From positions 5,001 through 47,500 of the forward strand of contig CAUYUJ010004596.1 in the NCBI GenBank assembly GCA_963575745.1: DNA of 42,500 nucleotides, in the 5' to 3' direction. The notes beneath the pieces were generated by a model, which was not told the origin of the DNA, made no database searches, and saw only the letters and a list, made by a program, of their open reading frames with translations. The DNA is from Prorocentrum cordatum. Taxonomy: Eukaryota > Sar > Dinophyceae > Prorocentrales > Prorocentraceae. Below, piece after piece: positions 22,332 through 32,479 of the stretch (position 1 is the stretch's first letter; the number at the start of each line of letters is the position of its first letter). The position numbers and the translations under genes were made by a program.

Positions 22332-24836
22332 CAGGCGGCGCGCGCTGCCCCCCCTCTCTGGGGGCAGCTGAGCGACCCCATTCGGCCGTTGCCCATCGGC
22401 GGTTCGGCCATCGGAGCTCTCACCCCCCACCGCTTGCTGGTTGACTCCACTGGATACGGGGGGGCCCGCCCCTCGCACCCTGGCGCGCAGCGTGATTGCG
22501 AGGCGCATTGCTGCACCGCAGGGGCTGTCTGGTGCGAGGTGGTCGGCGATGAGTATTCCTTCCCTTCTGGCGGAGGCAAGGAGGGCGGCGCAGGCCACCT
22601 CCGCTGCCTCGACGTCCACGTCGCGCGCCCCGGGAGGGAGCCCGTCGGCTGGAGCGGCGCCGAGGGCTTGGTCCACGAAGTTCCCTCCTATTTCGCGTCG
22701 GAGCCAATCTGCGTCTTCTGTGGGGAAGTTGCCAAGGCTCTGCCGGAATCTCATCCTCAGGTCTTCCAAGCTGGCCCTTGCGCCTGCGAGGTCGGGGGGC
22801 TGGGCCGGCACCGCTATGGGGGGGGGGGCGAGGCTTCTAGGCACCCACTCACGCAGCAGTGGCCGGCTAGAGGAACCTTCCCTGATGCGATCCCGGATTT
22901 GTGACACGGTGTCCAGGGCCCATCCCTGCGGGGCACTGCAGAGTCTGGCGAGGGCGCTCACCGCGGCTCTGAGCATCGGTTCGCCCCCCAGGCTCGGGCC
23001 CCCCCTGTCTGCGGTCGGGCACCAGGATTCGCTTGCGGCCCCGCCGCAGGCGGGCGCCATGTCCGCCACGTGGCGCCATGCCGCAAGTAGCTCCGAGATA
23101 AGCCAGGATGGACGGTAGCTGGAGGTCTCTGGTAGGTGGTCTGGGAAGCAAATGTGGCTGGTGATGGGGGCGCATCGCGCCCCCACCCTGGTCAGCTGGT
23201 AGATGAGCGGGGTGCCAAGAGCGCCCAGGGGATGTCCTGGAGCTTCGGCGCCGCCGGAGTGGAATCCGTCCACAGTCAGAAACCATGGGGAGGCGAGCCT
23301 GCGGCAGACAATGCACATGGGACCTTGGGGATCCCGTGCAAGCCAGCAGCCGCAGTACCCGCACCTGTCAGATGTGTGGAAGAAGTCCCCGAACCTTATC
23401 ATGTGGGAGGCATTGTTTGTGGGCCACGGCCCCTCTGGCTCGTCGCTGCCCTCGAGAATGACTCCTGGAATGCCTGGGGATCGGGGCCCTGCGCCGGGGA
23501 TGGCCGGGGCGGCCCAGCCGTCAGGTCCCGCCCCGCGCTGTCCGGCGGACAGGACGTAGTCGCCTGCCTCGACCCACTGCCCTCTATTCACCGCCCAGTT
23601 TCTGACCTCCCTGTGGTCTGGGCAGTGGACCCGGTTGCGGCGATGCTCGTGGATGAGGTAGCGGCATAGTTTAGCCCTGTGGTCGGGGTCGGCCCCAGCG
23701 CGATTCGGCCTTCGGACGGGCCCCTAACTCCGACGTCCGCGCAGAGGGAGGCAAAGTGCAGGGCGTCGTGTTCCAGGTGGGCCGCGGCAAGCTCCGCCTC
23801 GGTTGGGTCATCGCAGTCCAGACTCTCCGCCTCGATGGCTGGGTCCTGGGCCAGGCTTGAGTACCGGAAAGCCAGCACCTGCACTGGGTCTGGACCCACC
23901 CCTCCCAGTCTGGCCTCGTGGTCGGAGCCTGCAATGGACCATGCAAGCCAGGACAGGTCGGAGCCTGTAATGGACCACGCAAGCCCGGACATGTCGAGCT
24001 GGGCGAGGGCCGGGACGCCGGCGAGGTGCTGGTGGGGGGTTTCTTGCTCCAGCTGGGCCCTCCGATTGGGCGCTGCCCTGAGAGGGCTGGGGGCGTTCCC
24101 AACCAAGCGAGGCCCCGCACGGATTCCAGCGTGCCAGGGGGGGTGGCGGAGCCAGCAGATGCGTACCAGGTTCTCGAGGCCCTGGCTCATCGCTCGACTG
24201 CGCGCCGCTCGCCTGGGGAGCCCCCCCATGGGCCCCCCAGCGGTTCGCGGTGCGCCACGAGCGCTGCAAGGGCGCCCCCTCTCATGGTGCCCCCTGGGTC
24301 GGCGACCCTCGGGGCCAGGGAGGGCACGTCGGCGTCGCGACTGCCGCATCGTCGGGGGCGGCAGTAGGGCCCGCGGAGACCTGGGCCGAGGCCGCAGCTG
24401 GGAGGTCTGTGTTCGGGGTCGTCAGACTGTCCCCCCAAACTGCGCTGCCTTGAGCCTGGCGGCGGCGGCGGGGGGGGGCCTGGAGGGGGGGCGATCGGGC
24501 GACCTAGAGCGACGGGGGCAGATCTGACCTCGATCGCGTCGGGGCCCCCCCAATCGCTGCGCACGTCGCTATCGGGGGTGCTTCCGCTGGGCTCGCGAGC
24601 CTCAAGGATCCACTCCCACTCCACCTCGTCCTGGGGCTGCCGCCCGCCTTCCGCCCCGATCCCGATCGGGTGGAGGGGGAGCGCGGGGGAAATATCATGG
24701 TCTTCACCAGGAGCGCCCGCCTCGCCGGCACCTGCCGGGGGGGGGAGGTCGCAAGGGAGGCAGGAGTGGAGTGGGGCGGGGGGAGGGAGAGGGCGGGCAA
24801 CGCTTCCCCCATGCTGGCGCTACTCTGATCCGGCAC
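22299..24836 (-). CDS. unit A ORF1-like (gag-like) protein with zinc motif
   Basis: The reading starts near an ATG at 24836 and uses frames 24836-24504, 24624-24187, 24349-23690 and 23700-22299. The amino part is Pro- and acid-rich. Near 23690-23600 the frame reads LCRYLIHEHRRNRVHCPDH. At 23363-23304 four Cys form C-x2-C-x12-C-x2-C in RCGYCGCWLARDPQGPMC and the next residues, a zinc-ribbon-like knuckle. Helical, Trp- and Leu-rich sequence follows to about 22600. A nucleic-acid-binding gag-like role fits the place ahead of RT, but no family match is claimed. A 36-bp in-frame duplication lies at 23921-23992, and a minisatellite stops the frame at 22299. Confidence 0.5.
23921..23992. repeat. 36-bp in-frame duplication in the ORF1-like gene
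   Basis: GTCGGAGCCTG begins at 23921 and again at 23957, and the two 36-bp units differ at a few bases only. On the minus strand they encode two 12-residue units, GLAWSITGSDLS and WLAWSIAGSDHE. Confidence 0.8.
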
Positions 24837-24919
24837 GCCCCTGGGGCGGGCGCTCTCGCAGGCCCCCCCACCCTGGGTGTTGGCATGAACTGATATCGGG
24901 CTGCGCCGTCCGGCGGGTT

Positions 24920-25076
24920 GCGGCCAACAGCCGGAGCAATCTGCATCTCCTGGTGATGGGGGGCGCAGCCAACAGCCGCAGCGTTCACATGTCCGTCAAC
25001 ATTGGGGGCGCAGCCAACAGCCGCAGCGTTCACATTTGCATTCACCCTGGAGGTAGGGGGCGCAGCCAACAGCCGC
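24920..25076 (-). repeat. unit-heading motif array, three exact copies and one diverged (unit A)
   Basis: The 15-mer gcagccaacagccgc is exact at 24965-24979, 25010-25024 and 25062-25076, and diverged at 24920-24934. Spacing is 45, 45 and 52 bp. The shared part is longer than 15 bases: a CATGTG-like lead-in precedes it and a C run follows it on the minus strand. The first plausible ATG of the unit A ORF lies about 85 bp downstream (24836). Confidence 0.85.
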
Positions 25077-25463
25077 AATGTCACATGTAGAAGGTCGCCT
25101 CTTCCCTCGTCGTCTGGCGGCCTCTCGGGGGAGAGACCTGCCCCTGTGGGGCGGTCCAGGCGCTTGTCCCCGGGGGGGGGGGACAGCGCTATCCGCGTCT
25201 GTGGGCTGATGAGCCTCCTCATGGCCCTCTCTAGGGCTCCCATCCACTACCGCCTCTCGATGCCCCCTTGGGACGCCGTCATCAGCGTCAGGGAGTTGGA
25301 TGGCACCTGCTGCTGGTGGCGCGGACTCCTGTGCGACCCCAAGGCGGGGGGAGGAGGGAGGCGTGGGCGGGACGGGGATCGAGATGGGGTCCGGAGTGGG
25401 TCTGGGGGGGGGTCTGGACAGGACCCTCCCGCCCCTGAGCGTCCGTCCCCGTGCCCCTTTCGT
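25077..25463. other. spacer upstream of unit A motif array
   Basis: GC-rich sequence with G runs. Frames are open on both strands but show no domain. It lies between the candidate ORF after the relict spliced leader and the motif array. Confidence 0.35.
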
Positions 25464-25886
25464 TTACGTCTGGTCCGCCAACCTCACCTGTCTCAGCCGG
25501 CCTCTGGTGGGGCGGGTCGTGGGCATCGCTGGGGGACTGTTTTCCGCTGGGCAGCGAGCCGTCGTGGTCGCCGCTGGTGCCAGCCCCTTATCTGCCCCGA
25601 CTGCGGGAGGGGCCTGCTGTCTGTGGGGGGTCTGCGCCAGATTTGGATCTGATAGGGGGGGTCGATCGAGACCAGTGACTGGGCTCCCGCGCCATGCACT
25701 GAAAGATCCCCGCCCCCCTCGACGCCATCCGACAGATCCTTCATGGGATTGCGGCCCTGATCCAATCTGAGCCGCGGGCAGGAGCTGCGCCGCGAGCGGA
25801 GCTGCTGCAGATATGGCGGGCGCGCGCAGGGGGCCCGAGGGAGCCCAGGGCCGCGGGCCCGCGGTGCAGCGTACGGGCGCCCCCAT
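25464..25886 (-). CDS. candidate small ORF downstream of a relict spliced leader
   Basis: An ATG at 25886-25884 lies 44 nt after the relict spliced leader and opens a frame of 140 codons. The first about 40 residues (MGAPVRCTAGPRPWAPSGPL then an Ala- and Leu-rich stretch) are low in acidic residues and resemble a targeting peptide, followed by Pro- and Arg-rich sequence. There is no known domain. The distance to the leader is like that in gene X (42 nt), which is the main reason to list it. It may be a decayed retrocopy. Confidence 0.35.
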   Translation of the reverse strand: MGAPVRCTAGPRPWAPSGPLRAPAISAAAPLAAQLLPAAQIGSGPQSHEGSVGWRRGGRGSFSAWRGSPVTGLDRPPLSDPNLAQTPHRQQAPPAVGADKGLAPAATTTARCPAENSPPAMPTTRPTRGRLRQVRLADQT

Positions 25887-25930
25887 TGAGCACGGGAGAC
25901 TGGCTCGAGGGGGCCAGGCCCGTGAGATGG

Positions 25931-25948
25931 CTTGAGCCAGGCTACGGA
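25931..25948 (-). other. relict dinoflagellate spliced leader with 4-nt gap
   Basis: On the minus strand TCCGTAGCC is followed directly by TGGCTCAAG. This equals the 22-nt dinoflagellate spliced leader with four bases missing in the middle and no other mismatch (18 of 18). Spliced leaders are added to mRNA by trans-splicing. A genomic copy just upstream of an ORF is the known mark of an mRNA that was reverse-transcribed and put back into the genome. Confidence 0.65.
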
Positions 25949-25949
25949 C

Positions 25950-26265
25950 CTGGTGGGAATATCCGAAACGTCGAAAAAGGTGTAAGAGTTCGATCGAGCC
26001 TGATTACGAGTCATATCAGAGCTGGATCCACCGGTTGCAAGATTCTCTGGTGTTGGATCGAGCCTGGCTGGGATGCGACTGAGTTGGACCCACCTACAAC
26101 GAGATCCCATGAGAGCCTGATCGAACCTCAGCAGCATTCGAGCAGAGCTGGATTCAGCCAAAGTAAGACCCTATCAGATTTGGACCCGGCCAGACTACGA
26201 TGCGAGTCAAGTTGGATCCAGCCATAGCAGGACTCCTTTTGGAGCTCGATCAAGCACTCATCGGA
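25950..26265. repeat. degenerate GGATC-rich tandem repeat
   Basis: Short blocks such as TTGGATCCAGCC, TTGGATCGAGCC and CTGGATTCAGCC recur every 40-60 bp. The copies are diverged. No coding sequence is seen. Confidence 0.55.
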
Positions 26266-26280
26266 TTGCCTATGGGGGAC

Positions 26281-26440
26281 GAGGAGGAGGAGGAGGAGGA
26301 GGAGGGGAGGGAGAAAAAGGAGGAGGAGGAGGAGGAGGAGAAGAAGGAGGAGGAGAAGGAGGAGGAGGAGGAGGGGGAGGAGGAGGAGGAGGAGGAGGAG
26401 GAGGAGGAGGAGGACGAGGAGGAGGAGGAGGAAGGGGGTG
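26281..26440. repeat. (GAG/GGA)n triplet repeat
   Basis: About 160 bp of nearly pure GAG or GGA units with a few AAG interruptions. The open frames (poly-Glu, poly-Ser, poly-Leu) are products of the repeat. Confidence 0.9.
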
Positions 26441-26864
26441 CCGGCTCGAAAGGACCCCCCTTGCACAGGGGCCCTCCCCCCCCCCCGGGCTCGCACCGTC
26501 TGCCTCCCCACGGAGAAGCGGCGGGGCCCCCCCATTCCTGGCCAGCGAGGCCGATGTTTGCAGGAGGGAAAAAAAACACACAAACACAATGAATCGTCGA
26601 TTCCCAAGAAAATCTGGGAAAATATGGGAAGTGGGGGGGGGAGAAAGAGACCCAGAGAGTATGGAAAAAATATGGGGGATCCTGTTATTTGTGTATTTCT
26701 TTGTGTGTCCCAGGGTCCCTTCAGGTGTACAGGAGGGAGGGGGGGGGCGGTTCCCCAGGCGCTCAGAATGTTTTTGTTTGGGGGGTCTGCTGGCTCCCAC
26801 GTGCCCACCGTTTTTTGCAAGGCACTCGCCCACGAAGCACGTACTCTCTCATGCTCATGATACT
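26441..26864. other. no gene seen
   Basis: Mixed sequence with G runs, A runs and an ACACACAAACAC stretch. No frame has the codon pattern of the host-like exons of this window. Confidence 0.4.
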
Positions 26865-27050
26865 GTCGTCGTCGTCCTCGCCTTCCGCACCATCATCAGC
26901 ATCACCACCATGATCATCAACATCATCATCGTCACCATCATCGTCAGCGTCAGCGTCGTTGTCGTCGTCGCCGTTGCCATTGTCGCCGGCCTCGTCAACA
27001 CCCTCCTCCGCATCCATTGCCATCCTCATCAGCATCATCATGGTCATCAT
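26865..27050. repeat. imperfect CAT/GTC triplet repeat
   Basis: Imperfect units of CATCAT, CGTCGT and CACCAT fill this stretch. They give Asp-rich or His-rich frames on the two strands, which I do not treat as genes. Confidence 0.75.
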
Positions 27051-28110
27051 CCTGCCTGCTGCCAGCTCCATCTGCCCAAATCAACAAAAGACACCACCAC
27101 ACCACCATCGCCACCGTTCCGTAAAATGTGCTTGCAGCAACGGTCTTTCACTTGGTCCCTGCGGAACTGGTCGTGTGCATCCACATCTGCCACAGGTACC
27201 TTTGGTGCGCTGAATTGGGTGCCCTGTGCTTCGTGCCCTGTGGTACCCTGGATGTCGCACTCGGCCGGTGGCACGTTTGGTACCCTCCGGCTGACGTCCT
27301 GCATTGCCAGACCGAAAGCTTCCTTGGAAACGCACGAGGGTTCCAGGCGAACCCAAGACGAATCCCAGATGCCACCTTGGCCCGAACATCGTTCCACGAC
27401 GTGTTCAATTCGGCCCGACGACGATCTCAGGACGACCCCCCACGACCCTTACAAGATATCGAAGTGGCGTCTAGGGCCCCGAGATGACTTGAATTAGAAT
27501 CAACGGGTGTCCCCGAGTGGGCCACCACAGGACAGGCCCCAGGCAACCTCACGGTGGCTTCGGATGGCCAGAGGACGACACCGCGATCTCAATGTGAGCA
27601 AGAGACGCTCTCGAGATGACTTCAAGGCGACACCAGGGCGATCCCACGATGCGGGATCTACGGGCACTCAAGTTTCAAGCGGTGGGATCGATGTCCGGCT
27701 AAACTTCACGTGTCATACTTTTTTGATTGCCGGCTCCAAGGACAGCACCAGGAAGCGGGACGGTCTCGGCTGGGGCACAGGGCGAGATAATTGGCTACGA
27801 CGGCGCATAGGCCGACGCAACAAGTGCACGTGCCAGGGACAAAATGCCCCCCATTAAGATGCGGGCGACCCAGGTGCGGGGACGCAGGCATCAGACAGAA
27901 ACACACGGAGGAGAACACATGTCATACCCAGAGAACGGGAGTTCGATCGAGCGGGGTCTCGCCCCGACCGCGCAGGAAGCCTGTCCTGCCAGGCCTCTAG
28001 ATGGGCGGGATGGCTCTGCCTCGGCGCCCCGCCTCCCCGTCCTCCTCCCCCGGGGGCCGCTCGCGTGGGGGCCCCGCGCTCGCCCGTCGACGTGGGCAGC
28101 CGAGCGGAGG
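27051..28110. other. no gene seen
   Basis: The open frames lack the strong third-position G/C bias of the exons elsewhere. No motif, tRNA-like fold or clear repeat stands out, except short degenerate blocks around CGATCTCA and GACGACAC near 27420-27640. Confidence 0.4.
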
Positions 28111-28275
28111 AGGAGGAGGAGTGTCCTCTCCTCCTCCTCCAGTGGTTGGGAAGGAGGACTGGTGGTCATTTTGAGGAGGAGAGGAGGAGGAGGAGGAGGA
28201 GGAGGAGGAGGAGGAGGAGGAGGAGGAGGAGGAGGAGGAGGAGGACATTTCGAGGAGGAGGAGGAGGAGGAGGAT
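28111..28275. repeat. (GGA)n triplet repeat
   Basis: About 165 bp of GGA units with short breaks at 28133-28170 and 28247. On the minus strand it is a CCT pyrimidine tract. Confidence 0.9.
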
Positions 28276-28433
28276 CGAAAAAGATCCGGGGCTCCGGACT
28301 CGCCATGGACGCCCTGTGCTCGGTGCCCAGCTCGGGGCCCTCGAAGGGGTCCTCCTCGCCGCCCCCCTCCGCGGCGGCGTCCGGCGAGGGCGCCGCGCGC
28401 ACGCTCGGCGCGTGCACCCAGCGCGTGCACAGC
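28276..28433 (-). CDS. candidate exon, unknown protein
   Basis: On the minus strand a C-rich tract ending in CCCCCGCAG (a possible 3' splice site at 28434) is followed by an open frame with nearly all codons ending in G or C. It includes LCTRWVHAPSVRAAP and AEGGGEEDPFEGPELGTEH. The plus strand is also open with high third-position G/C, so the strand rests on the splice-like site and on the minus orientation of all other genes. It ends at the GGA repeat. The function is unknown. Confidence 0.3.
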
Positions 28434-28514
28434 CTGCGGGGGCGGCTCGCCGCGGCCCCGGCCGCACCTCGGCGGGCCTCGGCGGGCCGCGGGCGGCCTT
28501 CGGGACGCCCGCCG

Positions 28515-28780
28515 ACGTCGTCGGAGGCCCTCGGAGGCCCTCGGAGGCCTGCGGCGGCCTTCGGACGGCTTCGGACGTCTTCGGAAGCCCTCGGGCGGCA
28601 TTCGGATGCCTCGGGAGGCCTTCGGAGGCCCTCGGAGGCCCTCGGAGGCCTTCGGCGGCCTTCGGACGTCTTCGGACGTCTTCGGAAGCCCTCAGGCGGC
28701 ATTCGGCTGCCTCGGGAGGCCTTCGGAGGCCCTCGGAGGCCCTCGGAGGCCTTCGGATGCATTCGCACGTCTTTGAGCGC
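28515..28780. repeat. 101-bp higher-order repeat built of 10-bp units
   Basis: The block TCGGAGGCCC-TCGGAGGCCC starts at 28521, 28622 and 28723, giving an exact 101-bp period over 2.6 copies. Inside, each 101-bp unit is made of about ten variants of a 10-bp unit, TCGGAGGCCN. Open frames across it on both strands give Gly-, Arg- and Pro-rich repeats. Confidence 0.9.
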
Positions 28781-28816
28781 CTCCAGATGTCTTGAGATGC
28801 CAGCGGGGCGGGGCGG

Positions 28817-29012
28817 GGGGGGGCGGGCCCCGCTGATGAACAACGGGGTGTCCGCATAGCGCGGGCGGTCTGGCGCGGCCTCCCTGGAGAGGCAAGAACG
28901 GGAAACAGGCGGGGCCGGTGGAGTGGAAGGGGCCCGATCCCTGATGAATGACAGGGTGCTCGCGGAGCGGGCGCGGTCTGACGCGGCATCACTGGAGAGG
29001 GGGCATATTCGT
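28817..29012. repeat. 108-bp direct duplication
   Basis: CTGATGAA at 28833 and 28941 anchors two diverged copies 108 bp apart that also share GCGGTCTG(G/A)CGCGGC and CTGGAGAG. No gene is evident. Confidence 0.7.
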
Positions 29013-29464
29013 GGGGTTGCTGGAGTGGGACTGGTACTGTGGTGGCAGAGTGGTTGGAATGGCGTGGTGGTGGCAAAGGTACCCGTGGCCTTGTCGAGTA
29101 GGACTGAACTCGTAAAGTAAGAGCCACCTGGATGGTGAATGGGACTGGTGGAGTTGAAAGCGCGTGCCGTCGGAAGTGCTTGCCAGAGGAGGGAAGGACG
29201 AGGAGGAGAAGGAGAGGAGGCTGCTCTGGGAAAACAAAACCCACCCAGGATGTGGGGAACAACCTCGGCCGTCCTCTTCGGTCCAAGCCTCCTTCCCCCT
29301 CACTGCTTCGCCATGCTTCCTTGCTTCATATTCGTCTTAATCCTCCTCCTGTTCCTCCTACTGCTCAGCTTGTACATAACTCCTCCCTGTCGCAACCCCA
29401 GACCTGTCGGTAGGGCGGGCTGGGCGTTTCGCCTGAGACGTTCTCGCTAGCTATGACTCTGACA
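29013..29464. other. no gene seen
   Basis: Ordinary mixed sequence. The frames are short and lack a coding pattern. Confidence 0.4.
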
Positions 29465-29830
29465 ATTAACATTTGCAACAAATTCAAAGCTGGACGTCGA
29501 GTCGTTTTCAAAATGTGGCGTTCGCCTGAGCGCCCCGCACATTCGTCTGCAAAGCTCGCAACAAATTCAAGAATGGGGGTGGGTGGTTTCAAAATGTGGC
29601 TCTCGTCATAGCGCCGCGCATATTCGTTTTCAAAGTTTGCAACAGCTTCAAAGATGGAGGGCGGGTGCATTTTGATTTTATTATCGCCCTAGCGCCCTAG
29701 CGCCGCGCACAGTCATACTATCAGTTTGTAACACCTTCAATGATGGGGGGCGGTTCTTTTGTTTGACTGTCGCTCTCGCCTGGACGCCGCGCACACCCGC
29801 TTCAAAAGTTTACGACTGTTTCAAAGTTTC
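29465..29830. repeat. ~83-bp tandem repeat, first block
   Basis: Units of 81-89 bp can be aligned on a GCAACAAATTCAA-type block at 29475, 29558, 29639, 29728 and about 29811. Each unit also carries TTTCAAAATGTGGC and a CGCCGCGCACATTCG-like block. This AT-richer family returns at 30590-31250 in the same orientation. Confidence 0.8.
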
Positions 29831-29834
29831 GCGA

Positions 29835-30050
29835 GATTGTAGTCCCAGACATTGTGTGCTGGCACGATGTACAGCTGTCAGGACACAACAATCACGTGAA
29901 TCCGCGGTGTTGAAGTCCCAAGAACAGTGTTCTGGCACGTCTTGGTGTCAGAACGCAAAATTCAAGTTGATTCGCAGCGTTGAAGTCTCAGGACGGGTGT
30001 TTCGGTACGATTTCAGATTCTCAATCGGTTGTACTTCAATGCGGCACATC
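29835..30050. repeat. ~71-bp tandem repeat
   Basis: The block AGTCCCA or AGTCTCA occurs at 29841, 29914 and 29984, giving steps of 73 and 70 bp, with a shared GTGTT(C/T)(T/G)G(G)CAC(G) part. It differs in sequence from the 83-bp family on either side. Confidence 0.65.
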
Positions 30051-30147
30051 CCGCAATGAAAATGCACTCATGCAGGGAACTAACAAAATATGACTGGGAA
30101 GGAATGCTTTATTGCAACATCGTTGGTGCGATTTGGGTCTATACTTG

Positions 30148-30490
30148 TCCTCCTCCTCCTCCTCCTCCTCCTCCTCCTCCTCCTCCTCCTCTTAGTCGTC
30201 CTCCTCACATCTCCTCCTCCCATCTCGTCCTCCTCCTCCTCGTCCGCCTCCTCCTCCTCCTCCTCCTCCTCCTCATTATCATCATCATCATAATCAGAAT
30301 CAGTATCCTCCTCCTCCTCCTCCTCGTCCTCTTTCTCCTCCTCCTCCTCCTCTCTCCTCCTCCTTCCTCCTCCCTCCTCCTCCTCCTCCTCCTCTCTTCC
30401 TCTCGTCATCTCCTCCTCTCCTCCTCCTCCTCCTCCTCCTCCTCTTCCTCTTCAGCCTCCTCCTCCTCCCCTCCTCCTCTTCCATCCTTT
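30148..30490. repeat. (TCC)n triplet repeat
   Basis: About 340 bp of TCC or CTC units broken by a short ATCATCATA stretch near 30275-30303. It separates the two blocks of the 83-bp repeat. Confidence 0.9.
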
Positions 30491-30589
30491 GCCCTCATAG
30501 ATAATTTCTCCCTGTCGTATCCCCTGACGTGTTGCTAGGACGGGCCGGCCGCTTCGCATGAAACTTCCTTCCAACTTATGATTATGAAG

Positions 30590-31250
30590 ATTGGAAGTTG
30601 CAACAGCTACACAGATGGAAACGAGCCGTTTTCAAAACGGAACTGTCGCTTTGGCGCCGTGCACATTCATCACAAAAGGTTGCAACAGTTACATGGATTG
30701 GGCGTCGTTAGCAAGATGAAGCTCTCGCCTGAGCGCTGCGCACACTCGTCCAAAAGCTTGCAACAGCGACGTGCAATAGTTACAAAGATGTGAGACGTTT
30801 TCACAATAGAGCTCTGGCTTTTGCACCGCGCACATTCGTCTTAGCTGCTCACAGCACTTACAAATGATGGAAAGGTCATTTTCAATTTTGAGGTCTCTCC
30901 TTAATGCTGCGCACATCCGTCCTAAAATTGCGTAACAACTAGAAGAATGGAGGGAGGTTCTGCTTCAAAATGGGGCCCTCGCCTTAGCACAGTGCACATT
31001 CGTTGCAACAGCTTGGGATGGTCGCAAGGATGGAGGATTTTCCAAAATGGGGTTCTTGCTTAAGATTTCCGCATATGTATAGACCAGAAAATGGAACATG
31101 TGTAACAACCGCACGAATCCAAGACTACTGCTTTCAAATATGGGGCTCTCGCTCGAAACTTCCTCGAAGTCCATGACCAGGTGCGTAAACTTGCACAGCG
31201 GTTGCACAAATGGGGCAGTCCCTTGTCAAAACGGGGATTTTGCTGGACAC
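30590..31250. repeat. ~83-bp tandem repeat, second block
   Basis: Diverged copies of the same family as 29465-29830, with TTGCAACAGC, TTTTCAAAA, CTCTCGCC and GCGCACATTCGTC blocks recurring about every 80-90 bp. No gene is evident. Confidence 0.75.
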
Positions 31251-31329
31251 CTTGTTAGAATGCATGATCATCCACCACCGTGCCTCTGGGCACAGAGTGG
31301 GCGTGTCCTCAGGTCCTGGGCCCAATCCT

Positions 31330-31584
31330 CTAAGCCCCGATCCTCACTCCTGAGGAATCTTGAAGGGCCCGGACGCCCTCCGATCTCCTCCTCGTCGCCC
31401 TCCTCCTCCTCATCCGCCTCCCTTCTCCTCCTCGCCCGCCCGCGGGGGGCCTCCGCGCCCGAACCTCTGCCTGCGCCACCCGGGCGTCCCGCAGCTCCAG
31501 CAGGCTGCGGGAGACAGTGGTGCGGCCCACCGGCGCCTGAAACCACTCCGCCAGCTCCTCTCCACTGCGAGGCGACCCCGACAT
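31330..31584 (-). CDS. candidate short ORF or exon, unknown protein
   Basis: From an ATG at 31584-31582 the minus strand reads 84 codons, nearly all ending in G or C in the first 50. They include GSPRSGEELAEWFQAPVGRT and SRSLLELRDARVAQAEVRA, which look like a folded helical segment. The tail runs into a GGA-type repeat (Arg-rich) and stops at 31330. A CAG lies just upstream, so it may be an internal exon. The function is unknown. Confidence 0.4.
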   Translation of the reverse strand: MSGSPRSGEELAEWFQAPVGRTTVSRSLLELRDARVAQAEVRARRPPAGGRGGEGRRMRRRRATRRRSEGVRALQDSSGVRIGA

Positions 31585-31589
31585 CCTGG

Positions 31590-32061
31590 GCCTCTGTTTT
31601 TTTCTCCCGTGGCCCTCCCGGCCAAAATCCGCCCCGATTGGGTCCTGGATCCCCTTCAGGGATCCATTCTGGCCTGCCCTTCGACCCGGAGCGATCTTCG
31701 ACTGCCCAGGGGGCCGCAAGCGGCCCCCCCTCGAATCTCAAGGAAGGGCATCAGTACACCCTGCGAAATGCTTAAGAAATCATGGGTTAAGAAACTCAGA
31801 GTCTGAGAATTTGAATACAATCCCAGAACGTCGATCAAAATCTTAGGATTTACATTGAAACATTAAGAATAATCGAGACTGTCGCCGAAAACTTAAGTTT
31901 TCTTAAGCATCGCCTAGGGTGTAGGCCCCTGAGGGTATGCACCCCTTCCTGGGGACCAGTTTTCCATCCTGACTCGCCTGTTGATGGTCCCGGGGCGCGA
32001 CCAAGGCCCCCGAGAGGCCGCGGGTTGCCAAAAACCTTCCGCATATTTGTGTGACGACACG
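31590..32061. other. no gene seen
   Basis: AT-richer sequence with short frames only. No motif is recognised. Confidence 0.35.
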
Positions 32062-32320
32062 AGGAGGAGGAGGAGGAGGAGGAGGAGGAGGAGGAAGAGG
32101 AGGAGAAGGAGGAGGAACAGAAAGGGAAAGGGAGGAGGAGGAGGAGGAGGAAGAGGAGAAGGAGGAGGAGAAGAAGGAGGAGAGGAGAAGGAGGAGGAGG
32201 AGGTGGAGGAGGAGGAGGGAGGGGAGGAGGGGGAGAGGAGGGAAGGAGGAGGGGGAGGAGGAGGAGGAGGTGGAGGTGGAGGTGGAGGTGGAGGAGGGAG
32301 GTGGAGGAGGGGGAAGATGG
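32062..32320. repeat. (GGA)n triplet repeat with GGAGGT block
   Basis: GGA units with AAG and GAA breaks, ending in four GGAGGT units near 32269-32293. On the minus strand it is a long pyrimidine tract next to the exon candidate at 32335-32479. Confidence 0.9.
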
Positions 32321-32334
32321 TGTGCATTTCCCCC

Positions 32335-32479
32335 TGGGTCCTCCGGCCGTCCGCCCGCACAGGCGGAGTCGGGCCTCCTCCTCTTGGCTCCGCCGTGGCC
32401 GGGCGCGGCGTTCCTGCGGGCCACCTTCGAGAGGTGCCGCCGGTGGCTGTCCCGCAGCATCGTGGCCACGAAGCCGCGC
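32335..32479 (-). CDS. candidate exon, basic protein
   Basis: After a 3' splice-like CCCTCCCAG (AG at 32481-32480) the minus strand is open with strong third-position G/C. It includes GFVATMLRDSHRRHLSKVAR and a basic KRRRP stretch. The end of the exon is not defined. It may bind nucleic acid, judging only from charge. Confidence 0.4.

Noticed and set aside
25493-26161. 222-codon minus-strand ORF across the leader relic
   Set aside because: It reads through the relict leader and the degenerate GGATC repeat and lacks third-position G/C bias in that part. The shorter ORF from 25886 is preferred.
28065-28859. Plus-strand gene across 28.1-28.9 kb
   Set aside because: It is mostly GGA repeat and 101-bp repeat. 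The only exon-like part reads at least as well on the minus strand, where a splice-like site is present.
26281-32320. Poly-Glu, poly-Ser and poly-Leu ORFs over the GGA and TCC tracts
   Set aside because: They appear in all frames of triplet repeats and have no flanking coding sequence in the same frame.
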